A DNA stretch of 64,000 nt from Schistosoma mansoni (GCF_000237925.1 NC_031501.1:4158801-4222800), one strand, 5' to 3'. Counted from the first letter of the stretch, positions 22,580 to 35,026 are shown. The notes: a model not told the origin generated them from the letters alone. Program-made: numbers and translations.

Positions 22580-23535
22580 GTTCACCACTAACTAGTAGTG
22601 TTGAACAAGTTTTCATTCTTCATTGTAACAATCCAATAACACAATCTTTATCATTTAAATTAACACTAACTCTATCTAACATTGAAAAATTATGTTAATT
22701 AATTAGCAGTATAAAAATTTAGATACATAGAGCTTGTTCAATGTTTTCTGTTACGTTTTTAGATACAATTATAACTGAGTTTTTTATTCGAACTAGTTTT
22801 TCTTGCCAGCAAAACATAATCACACTCTATTAGCATTAGTCTACTTCCTAATTCTTACTTCATATATCAATCTTCTCGAATATGTTTAGTTCTTGGTGCA
22901 TCCTATACGTGTCCGTGTGTGTGTGTGAACACTGTTCGTGATTTTAATTTATGATCACAATAGATTCATTTTCTGAGGTAATGATGAAAGCAAATGTAAC
23001 AAAATAACGAGAACTGGTTGGAATCTGAATTGGTGGGTTATATAAAGTGTTTAACGATCCAGGATTATGATTTAGCATACTGTATTGACTCACAAACTGT
23101 CTTTATCAGTTCGACATTTTTAACATGTCTCTAGAAATCTTACTGAACATTGAAGTAAAACTCGATCATGATCCAACTGAGATCCGAATGAGAAATTTTA
23201 ATATTTTGCAAATAAAATTTCTATATATATACTAACTACTCTAGATATATATATTTATGGTGACTATCTTTGGCGGTTGACCTTTGGCATTGTGACTGGT
23301 TGGTCTCTTCCTTATGTGTTTATAGGTCGAATTTATGATGGTGTATTTTCTGATTGCTAATTGGTCTGGATACCATGCTTCTATAGATTGCTTGGAATTT
23401 CCATAGTCTATAATTTCAATGCACATGGAATCGAACTTGTGTTCATGACTGTTTGACAAATGAATTCAACATGAATGTATAAACAGATGACAGTACTATA
23501 ATTTACGATGAAAACCCATCACACACAAGGTCTTC
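22580..23535 (-). repeat. Penelope-like fragment, copy B of an inverted pair
   Basis: Reverse complement of 4061-5028. The related 72-aa frame (23241-23459, minus) reads SHEHKFDSMCIEIIDYGNSK and later IEAWYPDQLAIRKY. The arms are 17.5 kb apart. See 4061-5028 for the tentative family call. Confidence 0.5.
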
Positions 23536-24039
23536 ATTGTAGTTTAGTACACTTTATTGTCAATAGATTAGAAGTTAACAATCACAACTGTATCATATTT
23601 CATAGTAATAAACTGGGTATTGATCATTCACCTTAAAATGTTCCACAAATCAGTAACATTAACAACAATGTAGTTTTCCATAACATGAATATGGTACAGA
23701 GAAAAGTATCCTGTTGTTTACTACTTAGAAAACCCCATGGGAATAGTAATATGCATGAAAAAAATAACTTTCATCTAGTGAGAAATAATTGTTTGAAATT
23801 GTAATCACGCATCGGACCTTTAAGTTGTTCATACTATATAAAGACAGAAAGTAGCCTATGCATTATATTGAAAATGATCAGTTTCATATGGACGTCTAGA
23901 TGTCAATTTGTACTATAAAATGTACTGGGAAACAAAAGAATGTTTGCTTCAAATAGTTCTTACTTCTCAACACGGAATAAGATAACGATAAAATTTGTTT
24001 ATCGTAACCAGTAAGGTTATTTAAAAGACGAAGTAAAGC
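23536..24039. other. No gene seen
   Basis: A+T-rich DNA without recognisable repeats; ends at the target-site duplication of the next element. Confidence 0.35.
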
Positions 24040-24050
24040 ATAATGAAAGC

Positions 24051-24570
24051 TCCCCCCCAAATGCCCTGGCACGGTCGAGAGTGGGGAGAGTCCGCTCTCC
24101 CTCTCGAAATGCTCTCATATGACCACGCGTATGTAGCCTCTGCCAGGGAAGTCCTGCTCACTGCCTTCTCGTGGCGGGGGTGTTGTTTACGAAATTGACA
24201 GGACGAAAAGCGAATGTCCGACGCTTTAACCGGGTTGGTGGACATGGAGGGTCCACCTAGGGGAGTTGGAAAACCCTGATTCCAAATCAATGGTGCACAT
24301 GGGCTCCAGTATCCTGAGGGAACAAATGGAGTATGAATCAATCGTTGGTCACCGGCTACCATGGGACTGCATCTCCTTAAGATGCTCCACTGCCTTGTGG
24401 ATCAGCCCTTTAGGTCAAAGGCTCTGGATGTGGCTCCCTAAGAAAACCACCTGCTTCGGTTTGGTCACGTGGGCAGTATCACAGCCGTTACACAAATCAA
24501 ATGGGATTTATGTGGCGCATATATATCTGGTGCCCCTTTGTACTAACATTTGTGTTTAAATAAATAAATA
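24051..24570 (+). mobile_element. 520-bp retroposon, copy 2, with 11-bp TSD
   Basis: Runs from a C-run plus AAATGCCCTGGCACGG to the AAATAAATAAATA tail. ATAATGAAAGC occurs at 24040-24050 and 24571-24581 as a perfect target-site duplication, which fixes both ends of the element. Confidence 0.85.
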
Positions 24571-25151
24571 ATAATGAAAGCATGATAAATCTTAACTAAT
24601 ACAAAACACCATGAATAGTTTTCCTCTCAACTATCTCCATTTATTTAGAGAAAACATAGCAAATATATCCAGTACATATATCTGGTAGCTTATATAAGAA
24701 TATAATAACATCATTTCACAAAGCCTACCAAAATAAACTTAAAAGAAACAGTGTAAGAAATCATTTCGAGTGATGACCTAATCAAAAGATTCCAATCTAA
24801 TTATACATACATACGTGTATTAGATACCTTGTGTAAAATGGAACTTGTTTTTTTTTATTTTTTTCAAGAAGAAAAACAAACAAACATAGAAACAATAAAA
24901 CCGAAACGTGTTGGTAACCAAAGATTTTTTTAAAAAAAAGAGATCTGTTTTACAAACAATACAAAGACTACAAAATTAAAATGACATAATTTTTTTTAAA
25001 AAAAGGATAAGAAACCCAGGAAATATGTAAAATAAGTAAAAAAAAATCACATTGTCATACATATCACATGAACATATTCCAAAAGGAAACTTTCAATACA
25101 GAAGGAAGTTCTATATTTCAATGATAAAAGAGATCAGTTGAAAAAAAATTA

Positions 25152-28100
25152 TTAAAAACCAACTGTATGCAGTTGTGGAGTAGACATGGGAATGGGCTTT
25201 GCAGATCGTTGATTTGATTGAGATGAAAAGAACGATCGCATAACTATGACTTGACCAATTCCAAATAAAATAATAACTAATGCTTGACCTAATGACCAAT
25301 ACAGTACACGGTTATGAAGGAAAATGGCATTTGAATAAGATCGTACTAAAAGTATACGACTTTCAAACTGCTGAGTTAGAGCCTTGGAAACTGTTGCGTG
25401 TAGATTATATAAACTCTCTGAAATCTGCAATTTCGAAGACAATTGTACAAAAAAAAGAAGACAAAGAGAAAAGAATTATTAGGTTTCGGATTATTATTTC
25501 TTTAAAAATGTGAGCTACGAAAACTTTAAGCTGTTCAACTCTGTACTATTTTAGTCAAAGTTGTCCTACTCCTGTGAACGATTGGTTGTTTAACTTAGGT
25601 TAATTAATGATTTCAATAACATTCAATAATTTCCATAACCTTCCGTGTACTGATGTGTTTGCTCGTAACTAGTTTCCAGAAGTAGTTTTACGAAGCTTTA
25701 GTGAGAATATATGAATAATGGAGTTCGAAAGTAACAGATGTGAAGCACTTACTTACCAATAATATTTGGAGATGAATGTGCAACATCACGAATTGACTGA
25801 CGTCAAACAAGTAAAACACTGAATGTCAGCTCAACGGTTTAAATGTTAAGTGCTTGCCGCCAGACCTGAAAGTATTGAGTAGGATAGCACGTAGGATCTT
25901 GAATATTCACTCCTGAGAAGTCCCGTACTAGAACGAGACAGATCTCTAGTACTTCCTAGCTTTTAATGATTGTATAACTAGATAGTTTGTGATCTTAATG
26001 ACAAAGAAAATAGCATAAATAGGAAATGATTTACGAGTAGAAAGCGTTTTGGAAGGACTGATAATAAGGAAACTCGATTGTATAATAGAATCCTTTTTAA
26101 GTTTTTTCTGGTTTCATGACCATATTATGACTAATTGATTTACATAACAACACGTCTAACGGTAATAACGTTAATTATTTCAATCAAACAGTAAAATATT
26201 TATGTCACTTTGACCTAGAAACCTCCAAACAAGTGAAAAGTGAGGAATATCAGAAACGAGATAAAGGGTTTTAAACTAATAGGTCCCAATCAATCATTTA
26301 TAGAGGCAAAACAGTCACTAAAACATATTTAATGAACTCACCTGGGTGCTGTGATCTGAAGATGATGTGCTTTCCGAAGGATTGAAACTGGAATTGCGCC
26401 ATGTCATGGACACAATTTTGTGAGATATAGAAGAGAAATAATTACTAAAGCAAACCTGTAAATAACACAATAAAACAATGAATGTAAAACATAGATTTCT
26501 ACTGCTACGATGTAAACTTCACATCTATACATTTGAGTAGAAATAAAAAATATATCCTATAAAACAAAATGATGGACATTAAATACCAAGTACAACTATA
26601 GGTAGATTTAAATCTTAGTTTTGAGCGCTATTTCAGTTACTCAGCTATAAGTAACCCAGATTTATTTATTTAAACACATAAATATTGGTACAAAGGGGCA
26701 CCAGATATATATGCGCCGCACAAATCTCATTTGATGTATACGTGTGTGATGTCAGAGTAGAAATGGTAACAGTATCAATGGTAATTAAAAAGTGCGAAAA
26801 AAATATATAAATTTAAGGAATGGAAAAGTATACTTTTGGAACTCAAGATCTAAGGGAAAATAAAAAATGAGTACACCTCGGCCATCGCAAGCGATCGTAA
26901 ACTATGTCACCCAAGGTTGTCAACCATTGGTTATTCGGAATTAACACGGAAGCAACAAGACTGAAAATAGATAAATGCCTGTTATTCTATATTCCTGAAA
27001 GATAACATTGCACTTAATAAGCTGCAAATGAGTGAAGTTTCTAATTTAATGGTCTTTGGATGCTACTAGTTAGATTATACACATCTTGAAGGAGCTTTAG
27101 TACTTAGGAAGTTTATTTTGTTTAAGAAATTCGCTGTATTGACCGATATAAAAAACTTAGTAAATAGTAAAGAAAACAAAAAAAACATTGCGGGTGGAAC
27201 ACAAACAGGAATGTTTATACAACAATAATTGATTGAAGACTTATCAACTGTCTATATATTGTCACAACCCGATAATTCACGAGTACAGTGCGTCACCGAA
27301 TAGAAATATTCTTTTCAAATTCGTACTGAGCATTTGGACTAAATATTTTTGTTTTTCTCCCTTTTAACTATTGGGTAATTGATCTCTGATTAGCCATTCC
27401 TTTGATTTGTAGTTGTAAACATGTTTTTCGAAGATGTTTACAAAATATTATTTTTCAAGTCTTAAATTAGGTTGGAAGTATTTTCCTCGTGAGCAAGTTG
27501 GTTTATCTAATATCCAGTTATCAATTACCACATTTATTTATTTATTTATTTAAACACATAAATATTGGTACAATGAAGCACCAGATACATATGCGCCATA
27601 CAAATCTCATTCGATTTGTGTGTGTACTGTGATACTGCTCAGGTGCCCAGACTGAAACAGGTGGTTTTCTTAGGGAGCCACATCCGGAGCCTTTGACCTA
27701 AAGGCCTACTCCACAAGGCAGTGGAGCATCGTGAGGAGATGCAGTCCCATGGTAGCCAGTGATCAACGATTGATTCGTACGCCCTTTGTTCCTTCAGGAT
27801 ACTGGAGCCCATGTGCACCATTGATTTGGAATCAGGGTTTTCCGACTCCCCTAGGTGGACCCTCCGTGTCCACCAACCCGGTTAAAGCGTCGGACATTCG
27901 TTTTTCGTCCTCTCAATTTCGTAAACAACACCCCCGCCACGAGAAGGCAGTGAGTAGGACTTCCCTGGCAGAGGCTGTATATTCGCTGGCCATGTGAGAG
28001 CATTTCGAGAGGGAGAGCGGACTCTCCCCACTCTCGGCCGTACCAGGGCATTTGGGGAGAGAACTGTTAAAAAGAGGATAAGGACCTCGAATCCATGTAA

Positions 28101-30249
28101 CACCAGTCTCTGGACCCTCTGGATGTTAGTCTGGAATATACATAAAGATGGTCCTTTGGTTGAAATCACCAAGACGATACAAACTATCAGTCACAGTGGG
28201 ATAGATGGCTAAATCATAAAATCGTATTGCAACTTTGGACATCACATCACCTTGTAATTCAAACCTCTCGATTTCTTTTATAGTTTACTACTCTATTCAT
28301 TTTTTGTCTTCTTTGGGAATTTAGGTTTCAATATTCCTTCATACATACCTTCCCTTTGAATCATATTCTTCATTTCTAGTTTCCTATAATATTACTGATA
28401 TTACAAGTATTTTGACTTGAATATTTGCCTCCCCATGATAATATGTTATCGCAACTTGAGCTACGCTGGACTGAGTCAAGTTCATTGGATGACACAAGTC
28501 AGAATACGTAGCAGTGGCGCAGATGGATCCATTATCTTCTTCAAAATACTGGGTCCCACTTTTCATTCACACGTATCCTTTCGTTTTTTTTCTTTCCGGA
28601 CCATAAACATAGTGTTTAGTTTCCTTTACTATCGGTACTACTACAATTACTCCGACCCGTGTAATATTTATTATGTTAATTTCATTTCGTCGTGCTGATT
28701 TTGATGTGAAGACTCTCAGGTCCTACTTCATATTCTCTCAAAAAGTATGTTGTTGGGTGGTTTCAACATCTGATATGATAAATTTTACTATCAGATTGAT
28801 TCTTGTAAATTTTACGAGAAGTCCTCGCACCGCACACTGAAATGTTAGACAACTGATGCAACAAATAGAAATTTAATTACTAAGTCTTATCAGACTATCG
28901 TCAAGAATCTAAGGCTGAAATTTTGTCATTTGGGACACAGTTGTATGGATGTGCATACAAATAACTGTTAGTCTGAAACGTCTGCATCTTCACATCACAA
29001 TAAATGTGAAAGCTACGTCAAGGAATCCATAGGCACAGACTAATTATCCACAAGAGGGTCCCACCTTGTTCTTCATATTAATAAAACGCGATTAAAAACG
29101 CACTATCAACTAAAAATCATTCAAGGAAAAAATGATTATTGCACCACAATTAGTTTTTCATCATCAACCTAGAGCATTGGCTCAAGTTGTCACACCACAT
29201 GAAAAGAATAAAATAAAAAATGAGTTTGGGGAGAGAGAAATAAAGGTGAGTACCATGGTAAAAGAAGAGTCGTTAACATCCTCAACCCGAAGGCCAGGTT
29301 TTACAAGCATAGAGCAAGAATACTCTACAACGTTGTAGATCTGACTTTTTACAGCCAGACTATCATGAAGGCATCAAAGATGGCCTACATTGACATACAC
29401 CCCTCTGGCTTTCACTACACGTGAATTCATCTCATCACTCAAACCCACCACCAGGACTTACACAGCTATCCAGATACACGAACTTCTAGACTGATTCTCA
29501 CTACTCACTACCATGAATGAGTGTGGGTACAGGGTCCTCTCAGTCTTGTAAAAGTACGTAGCACTTGGAAGGTGAGAAACACATGCCATGCTTACAAACG
29601 CTGATTCGTAACTGATTAAGTGACGATTATATGACTTCAGTATCACTGGTGAAACTTCATTTTTCTTTCCTCGGAAGCGAGGGGTGCTTTGTTTTAGATA
29701 CGCAGAAATTATTAAGTACATAGCTCACACGATGTCGGCTTGGGTGGAAAAGCTAGGAAAATATAGGACAACTTATATTAAGAGCTAGGAGTCAGTAAAG
29801 TTTATGGGTGCATCCTGACTTTATATTCAGCTCCGAGTTACGTAAACATATTGATCGAAGATTATTTTTACAAACGTTAATAATTTCAAACGAATCCGAA
29901 TAACTTACCTTATAAATACCGTCTACTGAAACATCGATATTGACTTCTTCAGAAGATGAACGGTGAAGCGATTTAAGGACATTTTTGCTGGGATCTTTAA
30001 GTACCATGTCCACATCGTAATTCCCACCGGATATTACCTGATTTTGTTATATACTTAGTGATTTTAACTACATACGTTGAACGCTAGGGTAAAGCTATCA
30101 CCCTTAGAAAACTCTTCGTAAAAACATTGGCCAGACCTGTCTTCTAACTCAAAAGTCAATGAGTTTCCTGAGGCCTGATGCACGATAGCAAAGATACACA
30201 AAACAAGAATCATCCCGATAACGTCATACGACCTTCTGCTGGGGAACAT
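25152..30249 (-). CDS. TMED7: p24 family cargo receptor (TMED3/7-like), 4 exons
   Basis: Type I membrane protein of the p24/TMED family, which packages cargo into COPII/COPI vesicles between ER and Golgi. Exons (minus): 30076-30249, 29909-30037, 26342-26455, 25152-25424; all junctions GT/AG and in frame, giving 229 aa, the usual family length. Residues 1-28 are a signal peptide (MILVLCIFAIVHQASG). The GOLD domain follows: NSLTFELEDRSGQCFYEE, VISGGNYDVDMVLKDP, DGIYKVCFSNYFSSISHKIV. A helical segment (~140-185) precedes the transmembrane helix YWSLGQALVIILFGIGQVIV and a short cytosolic tail beginning MRSFFSSQ; the FF pair is the usual COP-binding motif. GOLD cysteines at residue 42 and in VCFS are both present. 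The NYDVD and FSNxFSS patterns favour the gamma (TMED3/7) group. Intron 1 is only 38 nt; introns 2 and 3 hold repeats. The acceptor of exon 4 is the least certain point. Confidence 0.88.
25795..25980 (+). repeat. Degenerate family-2 repeat in TMED intron 3
   Basis: tRNA-like TGTCAGCTCAACGGTTTAAA, then CTCCTGAGAAGTCCCGTAC, GAACGAGACAGATCTCTAGTAC: hammerhead order kept but the GAAA is GAGA. Stem III region AGATCT is still self-complementary. Confidence 0.5.
26660..26745 (-). repeat. Tail of the 520-bp retroposon
   Basis: Left-hand TTTATTTATTTAAACAC followed by TTGGTACAAAGGGGCACC and GCGCCGCACAAATC: only the last ~90 nt of the element, in TMED intron 2. Confidence 0.7.
27533..28057 (-). mobile_element. 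520-bp retroposon, copy 3, in TMED intron 2
   Basis: Minus-oriented full-length copy: tail at 27533-27555 as repeated TTTA, 5' end as GCATTTGGGG at 28048-28057. Same orientation as the host gene. No clear target-site duplication found. Confidence 0.8.
29132..29245 (+). other. Exon-like open segment, 38 codons, with strong donor
   Basis: Unrecognised. An ATG-led frame reads MIIAPQLVFHHQPRALAQVV ... GEREIK and meets an AAG|GTGAGT donor at 29245/29246. It lies on the plus strand inside intron 2 of the minus-strand TMED gene. It could be the first exon of an antisense or nested transcript, or chance. No partner exon was identified. Confidence 0.2.
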
Positions 30250-30399
30250 GTTTTTTATATTCTCACGATGTTAATTGTTCAATAGCACTGTGACGAGTTA
30301 TTGCGTACCAATTGATTTCTTCGCACTTGGCATTACACAGACGATCTTCTAGTCTGCAGTGACTTCGTCGACCTGTTAGCAATAACCAGGAATATCCTG
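30250..30399. promoter_or_regulatory. Probable 5' flank / promoter of the TMED gene
   Basis: Sequence directly upstream (on the minus strand) of the TMED start codon. No TATA box or other motif is clear; assignment is by position only. Confidence 0.25.
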
Positions 30400-30730
30400 T
30401 AGCTGTAAATAATTCCCCAAAATCAATAGCTCATTAAGTGTTCGACATTGGATGCTGGCCATGTTGTTTAAGTGGACTTGTTTAACTGAAGGCTTTCGGT
30501 CATGCATCCGTACCAGATCACGTTGCAACACGGCGTGGGACACAGCTCCTACTTTTCATTAGCCAGCTTATAGAAAAGGTCCTCAATATATTGGTAACGA
30601 ATCAAATATATCTTTCCTGCCTCTTCTCGTCTGACTTCTGATTTCTATCTGACTGGGGACGATCGAATATAGAAGGTGCTACTGGTAGCTAGTTGTAAAA
30701 CTAGAACATCCGTTGCATCATCAATCCTTT
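30400..30730 (+). repeat. Direct repeat, copy 1 (~330 bp)
   Basis: Matches 30904-31225 in the same orientation, including GTAGCTGTAAATAATTCCCC, TCGGTCATGCATCCGTACC and TCTGACTTCTGATT. Diverged by substitutions and small gaps. Non-coding; possibly two insertions of an unknown repeat or an old tandem duplication. Confidence 0.75.
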
Positions 30731-30903
30731 TTCCATTATCACATTGGAATGTTTAAACATTCCCATGGACACAAACTAAGTTTTCACTTGATGGTAGACA
30801 ACTTTAGTAATAAATCTGACAACCATAACTATATCAAAGTTCAACCACTATGGTGTAGGCCTAGCCGTCTCAATCAGCTGCTCTCTTCATACTTACTTCA
30901 ACT

Positions 30904-31225
30904 TGTAGCTGTAAATAATTCCCCAAAATCAATTGCCCAGTAAGTATTCGACATTGGATGCTGACCACATTAGTTTTAGTGGACTCGTTTAACTGAAGGC
31001 GATCGGTCATGCATCCGTACCAGATCACGTTACAAAGCGGTGTGAGAAGCATCTCCTACGATCACTAGCCAGATTACATCAGTCACTTATCAATATCTTG
31101 ATAACCCATGAAATATATCTTCCAACCTCCTCGCTTCTGACTTCTGATTTTAACTGGGTGGGCACGATTCGATTATAGGTGTTACTGGTAAAAAGTTATC
31201 AAACTACAATACTTGTGGCATCTTC
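30904..31225 (+). repeat. Direct repeat, copy 2 (~320 bp)
   Basis: Second copy of 30400-30730, 174 bp after the first ends. Confidence 0.75.
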
Positions 31226-31740
31226 AAACTGCAATATAAACGCCTCAATTTTCTTGCTACCACCAGACGTGTGGATAAGTTACTGGATTCACGCAAAGTC
31301 GCTTGCTAAGACAGTCGAAGCACATTTTCGCTTATATCTGCTATTTTTCTCGTTCGAAACTTTAGTTTTACATACCTCCTCCCTAAATTGTTTCACCTTT
31401 TACTTTCTAGTCCATGAGTAGTATGTACAATAACAGCGTCTCCACAGATACTCTATAACTACAAGGACGACTAGCACGGATAAATATTTTAATTCAGGGA
31501 TTGATAATAAATCGGGGATCCCTTGTTTCTAGCATCTGGACTATTAGGACAATACCAGATAGAGAACCTCAGAGCAATGCGTACAACATTTACCACTTGA
31601 CTCAAACTCTGAGACCGTGTCTACAACTAAGGAATGAAGGTCAGGTTCTTACTCTTTGTAAGATTGAATATCAGATGGTATAAAAATTTGGACGTAACAT
31701 TTCTGTTAATGTTTCAGAGTAAGAGAATTTTTCATGCCTG

Positions 31741-31955
31741 TGTGTACCCCTAGTTATACTGGTAGAACACACAAGACCAGAGGTTGTGAAACAGAACAAT
31801 CGGAGCGTGAGGTTACATCCATCAAACATACAGACTTTTTCAGCATCCAAAATAGTAGGAAATACAATGTCTTTACAAAATAAGGAAGTGATTGAATACT
31901 TGACCTATAATGTTTTGACATTAATAGGATGTTTGCGACCAACTCTTAACCAATC
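31741..31955 (+). repeat. ~210-bp repeat, possible GIY-YIG-like fragment, copy 1
   Basis: Nearly identical to 41154-41378. One plus frame of the second copy reads CAPSYTGRTHKT, resembling the start of a GIY-YIG endonuclease as in Penelope-like elements; the rest is not recognisable. The repeat is certain, the family is a guess. Confidence 0.5.
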
Positions 31956-32052
31956 AACCTAAGTTTATACATTAGTTTCCTCCCAGGATCGTCCTCCATA
32001 GGAATGTCGGTTCGATCAACTTACCGGATAATAACATGTTCGTTCTATTTCC

Positions 32053-32065
32053 ACAGCCTGAAAGA
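32053..32065. repeat. Target-site duplication, left copy
   Basis: ACAGCCTGAAAGA, identical to 35014-35026; flanks the RTE element between them. Confidence 0.9.
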
Positions 32066-35013
32066 CTTACTTACTTACGCCTGTTACCCCTCGTCGAGGA
32101 GCATAGGCCGCTCACCAGCATTCTCCATCCAACTCTGTCCTGAGCCTTCCTTTCCAGTTCTTTCCAGTTAATATTCATCCTTTTCATATCTGCTTCTATT
32201 TCCCGACGTAGTGTGTTCTTTGGCCTTCCTATTTTCCGCTTCCCTTCCGGATTCCAAGTTAGGGATTGCCTTGTAATGCACAATAATGATTTCCTTAATG
32301 TATGTCCGATCCACTTCCAACGTCTTTTCCTAATTTCCTCTTCAGCTGGAACCTGGGTTGTCCTCTCCCATAAAACGCTGTTGCTGATAGTATCCGGCCA
32401 ATGGATGTTGAGTATTTTGCGTAGACAACTATTTATAAATACTTGTACCATCCTGATGATGGTCGTAGTAGTTCTCCACGTTTCAGTTCCGTACAGTAGA
32501 ACTGACTGTCTTGACGTTCGTATTAAAGACTCTGACCTTGAAATTGGTTGAGAGTTGTTTTGAGTTCCATATGTTCTTCAATTGTAAAAATGCTGCCCTT
32601 GCTTTGCCAATCCTCCCCTTTACATCTGCATCCGATCCTCCTTGTTTATCAACGATGCTCCCCAGGTACTTGAATGTTTCCACCTCTTCCAGGGTTTCGC
32701 CATCAAGTGTGATTGGGTTGGTGTTCTCCGTGTTGCATTTGAGAATCTTGCTTTTTCCTTTGTGAATGTGGAGACCTATCGATGCGGAGGCTGTTGCTAC
32801 GTTTGCTGTCTTCATCTGCATTTGTTCGTGTGTATGAGAGAGGAGGGCTAGGTCATCTGCGAAGTCCAAATCATCTAATTGATTCTAAGCTGTCCATTGT
32901 ATTCCGTATTTCCCGTCAGATGTCGAATTCTTCATAATCCAGTCAATCACTAGAAGGAAGAAGAATGGGGAGAGTAGACAGCCTTGTCTGACTCCGGTCC
33001 TTACTGGAAATGCATCTGTCAGCTGTCCTCCATGCATGACTTTGCACTGTAGCCCGTCGTATGAGTTCTGGATAATGTTGACAATCTTCTCAGGTACTCC
33101 GTAGTGTCGAAGAAGTTTCCATAATGTTCTCCTGTCCACGCTGTCAAACGCCTTCTCATAGTCGATGAAGTTGACGTATAGTGATGAGTTCCACTCAACT
33201 GATTGTTCAACGATGATCCGTAGTGTCGCAATCTGGTCTGTGCACGATCGATCCTTACGGAATCCAGCCTGTTGATCCCGAAGTTCGGCGTCTACTGCGT
33301 CTTTCATCCTGTTCAGCAACACTCTGTTGAAAACTTTTGGTGGAGTGACATCTATTGGAAGGTCAGTGTATGCTGGTTCGATGTCCGGTGGATTCAATGG
33401 AGCTTGCCTATTCAGCAGTTCCTCGAAGTATTCTGCCCATCTTTTCCTTTGTTCTTGAATCTCCGTGATTGGCTTGCCTGCTTTGTCTTTGATTGATCTC
33501 TCTGATTTGCTATATTTCCCTGCCAATTTCTTCGTTGTATCATATAGCTGGTTCATATTTCCTTCCCTTGCAGCTTTTTCCGCCGCCGTTGCTAGTTCTC
33601 CCATGTATTTCTGCTTGTCGGCTTTAATGCTTTTCTTCACTTCCCTGTTTGCTTCTGCATAGTCTGCTTCTGCTTTGACTTTCTCCGCATGTGTCCCACT
33701 GTTGTTAATTGCTAGTTTCTTGTTCTTCCTTTCTTGAATTTTGTCCAGAGTTCCCATAGAGATCCATTCCTTGTGATGTTGCTTCTTAGGACCAAGAACC
33801 TCCTGACACGTTGAAGTTAGTGCTTCTTTTATCCCTTTCCAGTTGTCCTCCAAAGTAGTTTCTTGTTCATTCAGTAAATCCTGTAGAGCTTGGAACCTGT
33901 TGTTGAGAGTTATCTTGAATTCATGGAGCTTGTCAGTATCTCGAAGGAAGGCTGTATTGCACCTTTGTAGTGCTGTTTGTCCAGTTGTCCAGTGTTTCTT
34001 TAGCTTCAGTCTCATCTTGGCCACAACCAGGTGGTGATCTGAAGCTATGTCAGATCCTCTCCGGGTTCTCACATCTTCCATTGTTCTTCGGAATTTTTTG
34101 TTGATACAGATGTGATCTATTTGGTTCTCTGTGGTTTGGTCCGGTGAGATCCATGTAGCTTTGTGTATGCGCTTGTGTGGGAATATTGTGCCGCCTATAA
34201 CCAATTTGTTGAATGCACATAGGTTTGCAAGTCTCTCCCCATTTTCATTTCTCTCTCCGAATCCATGTCGTCCAATTACATCTTCATATCCTGTGTTGTC
34301 GACTCCGGCTTTAGCATTTAGATCTCCCATCAGGATGGTCAGGTCCTTTCGTGAGCACTTCTCTATAATTGATTGCAGCCTTTCATAGAACTGATCTTTA
34401 TCATCGTCGTTGCTATCATTGGTGGGTACATAACATTGGATAATGTTCATTGTGATCCCTTGCTTCTTTGTTCTGAATGATGCTTTGATTATCCTGGGTC
34501 CATGAGATTCCCATCCCACAAGTGCATTTCGTGCTTCTTTGGACAGCATTAGAGCAACTCCCTGAGTGTGTGGAGCACTTTCCCCTTCGTGACCAGAGTA
34601 CAGCAGCATCTCTCCTGTACCTAGACTTTGTTGTCCAGTTTATGTCCAATGGGTTTCGCTGATTCCGAGTACTGCCAAGTTGTATCTCCTCATTTCCATT
34701 GCTATTTGGCTGGTCTTTCCTGTCTCCCACATTGTCCGGACATTCCATGTACCTATAAAGAGTGTTGCTCTGGTTGTTAGAAGGTGCATCGGTCTCGTGA
34801 CTTCCGAAGAATTTCGGCTTTCATCATGAGATGTCATAATTATTCCTTCAACTCCCAGGGCAAAGTTTAAATGGTTTGAATGATTTTTTCTGGTTAGCGT
34901 TTTTTAGCGAGTTAGCTTTTCTACGGGATGGGGTCGCTAACCCCATACCCAACCCTCCTCCTTTACCCGGGCTTGGGACCGGCAGTAACTCTAGAAGAGC
35001 TACAGGCGGAGTT
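32066..35013 (-). mobile_element. Full-length RTE LINE (SR2-like)
   Basis: 2.95 kb between perfect 13-bp target-site duplications. On the minus strand: ~176-nt leader, an ORF from 34837, and a tail of AAGTAAGTAAGT at 32066-32078. Endonuclease (FIGTWNVRTMWETG, MGDLNAKAGVDN, SDHHLVVAKMRLK) and reverse transcriptase (QQAGFRKDRSCTDQI, LYVNFIDYEKAFDSVDRRTL, GVRQGCLLSP, LDFADDLALL) are recognisable with the catalytic FADD box. Faults: in-frame stops at 34640 and 32885, a 4-nt duplication at 32501-32508, and a deletion at about 33335, where TPP is joined directly to KVFNRVL and roughly 70 RT residues are missing. The stop codon of the last frame is formed inside the tail. Probably moved with help from another copy, or decayed recently. 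Confidence 0.95.
32071..34837 (-). pseudogene. RTE endonuclease-reverse transcriptase ORF, damaged
   Basis: Coding part of the element above: one reading frame through 34837-32483 apart from two stop codons, then a +1 shift. Residues from IGTWNVRT to the KLKKHW segment form the apurinic-like endonuclease, then a linker with a coiled-coil-like Lys/Glu/Ala-rich stretch (KVKAEADYAEANREVKKSIK), then RT with the deletion described, FADD box, and the C-terminal domain ([30 protein letters not shown]). The two early stops look like single-base changes, since flanking codons match the other copies. Confidence 0.9.
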
Positions 35014-35026
35014 ACAGCCTGAAAGA
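35014..35026. repeat. Target-site duplication, right copy
   Basis: ACAGCCTGAAAGA, partner of 32053-32065. Confidence 0.9.

Noticed and set aside
24266-24559. 97-aa ORF and its antisense partners in the 520-bp repeat
   Set aside because: They recur in each copy with changing frames and lengths; they belong to the retroposon and have no recognisable product.
32213-34388. Plus-strand ORFs of 60-110 aa over the RTE element
   Set aside because: Antisense shadows of the minus-strand endonuclease-RT coding sequence.
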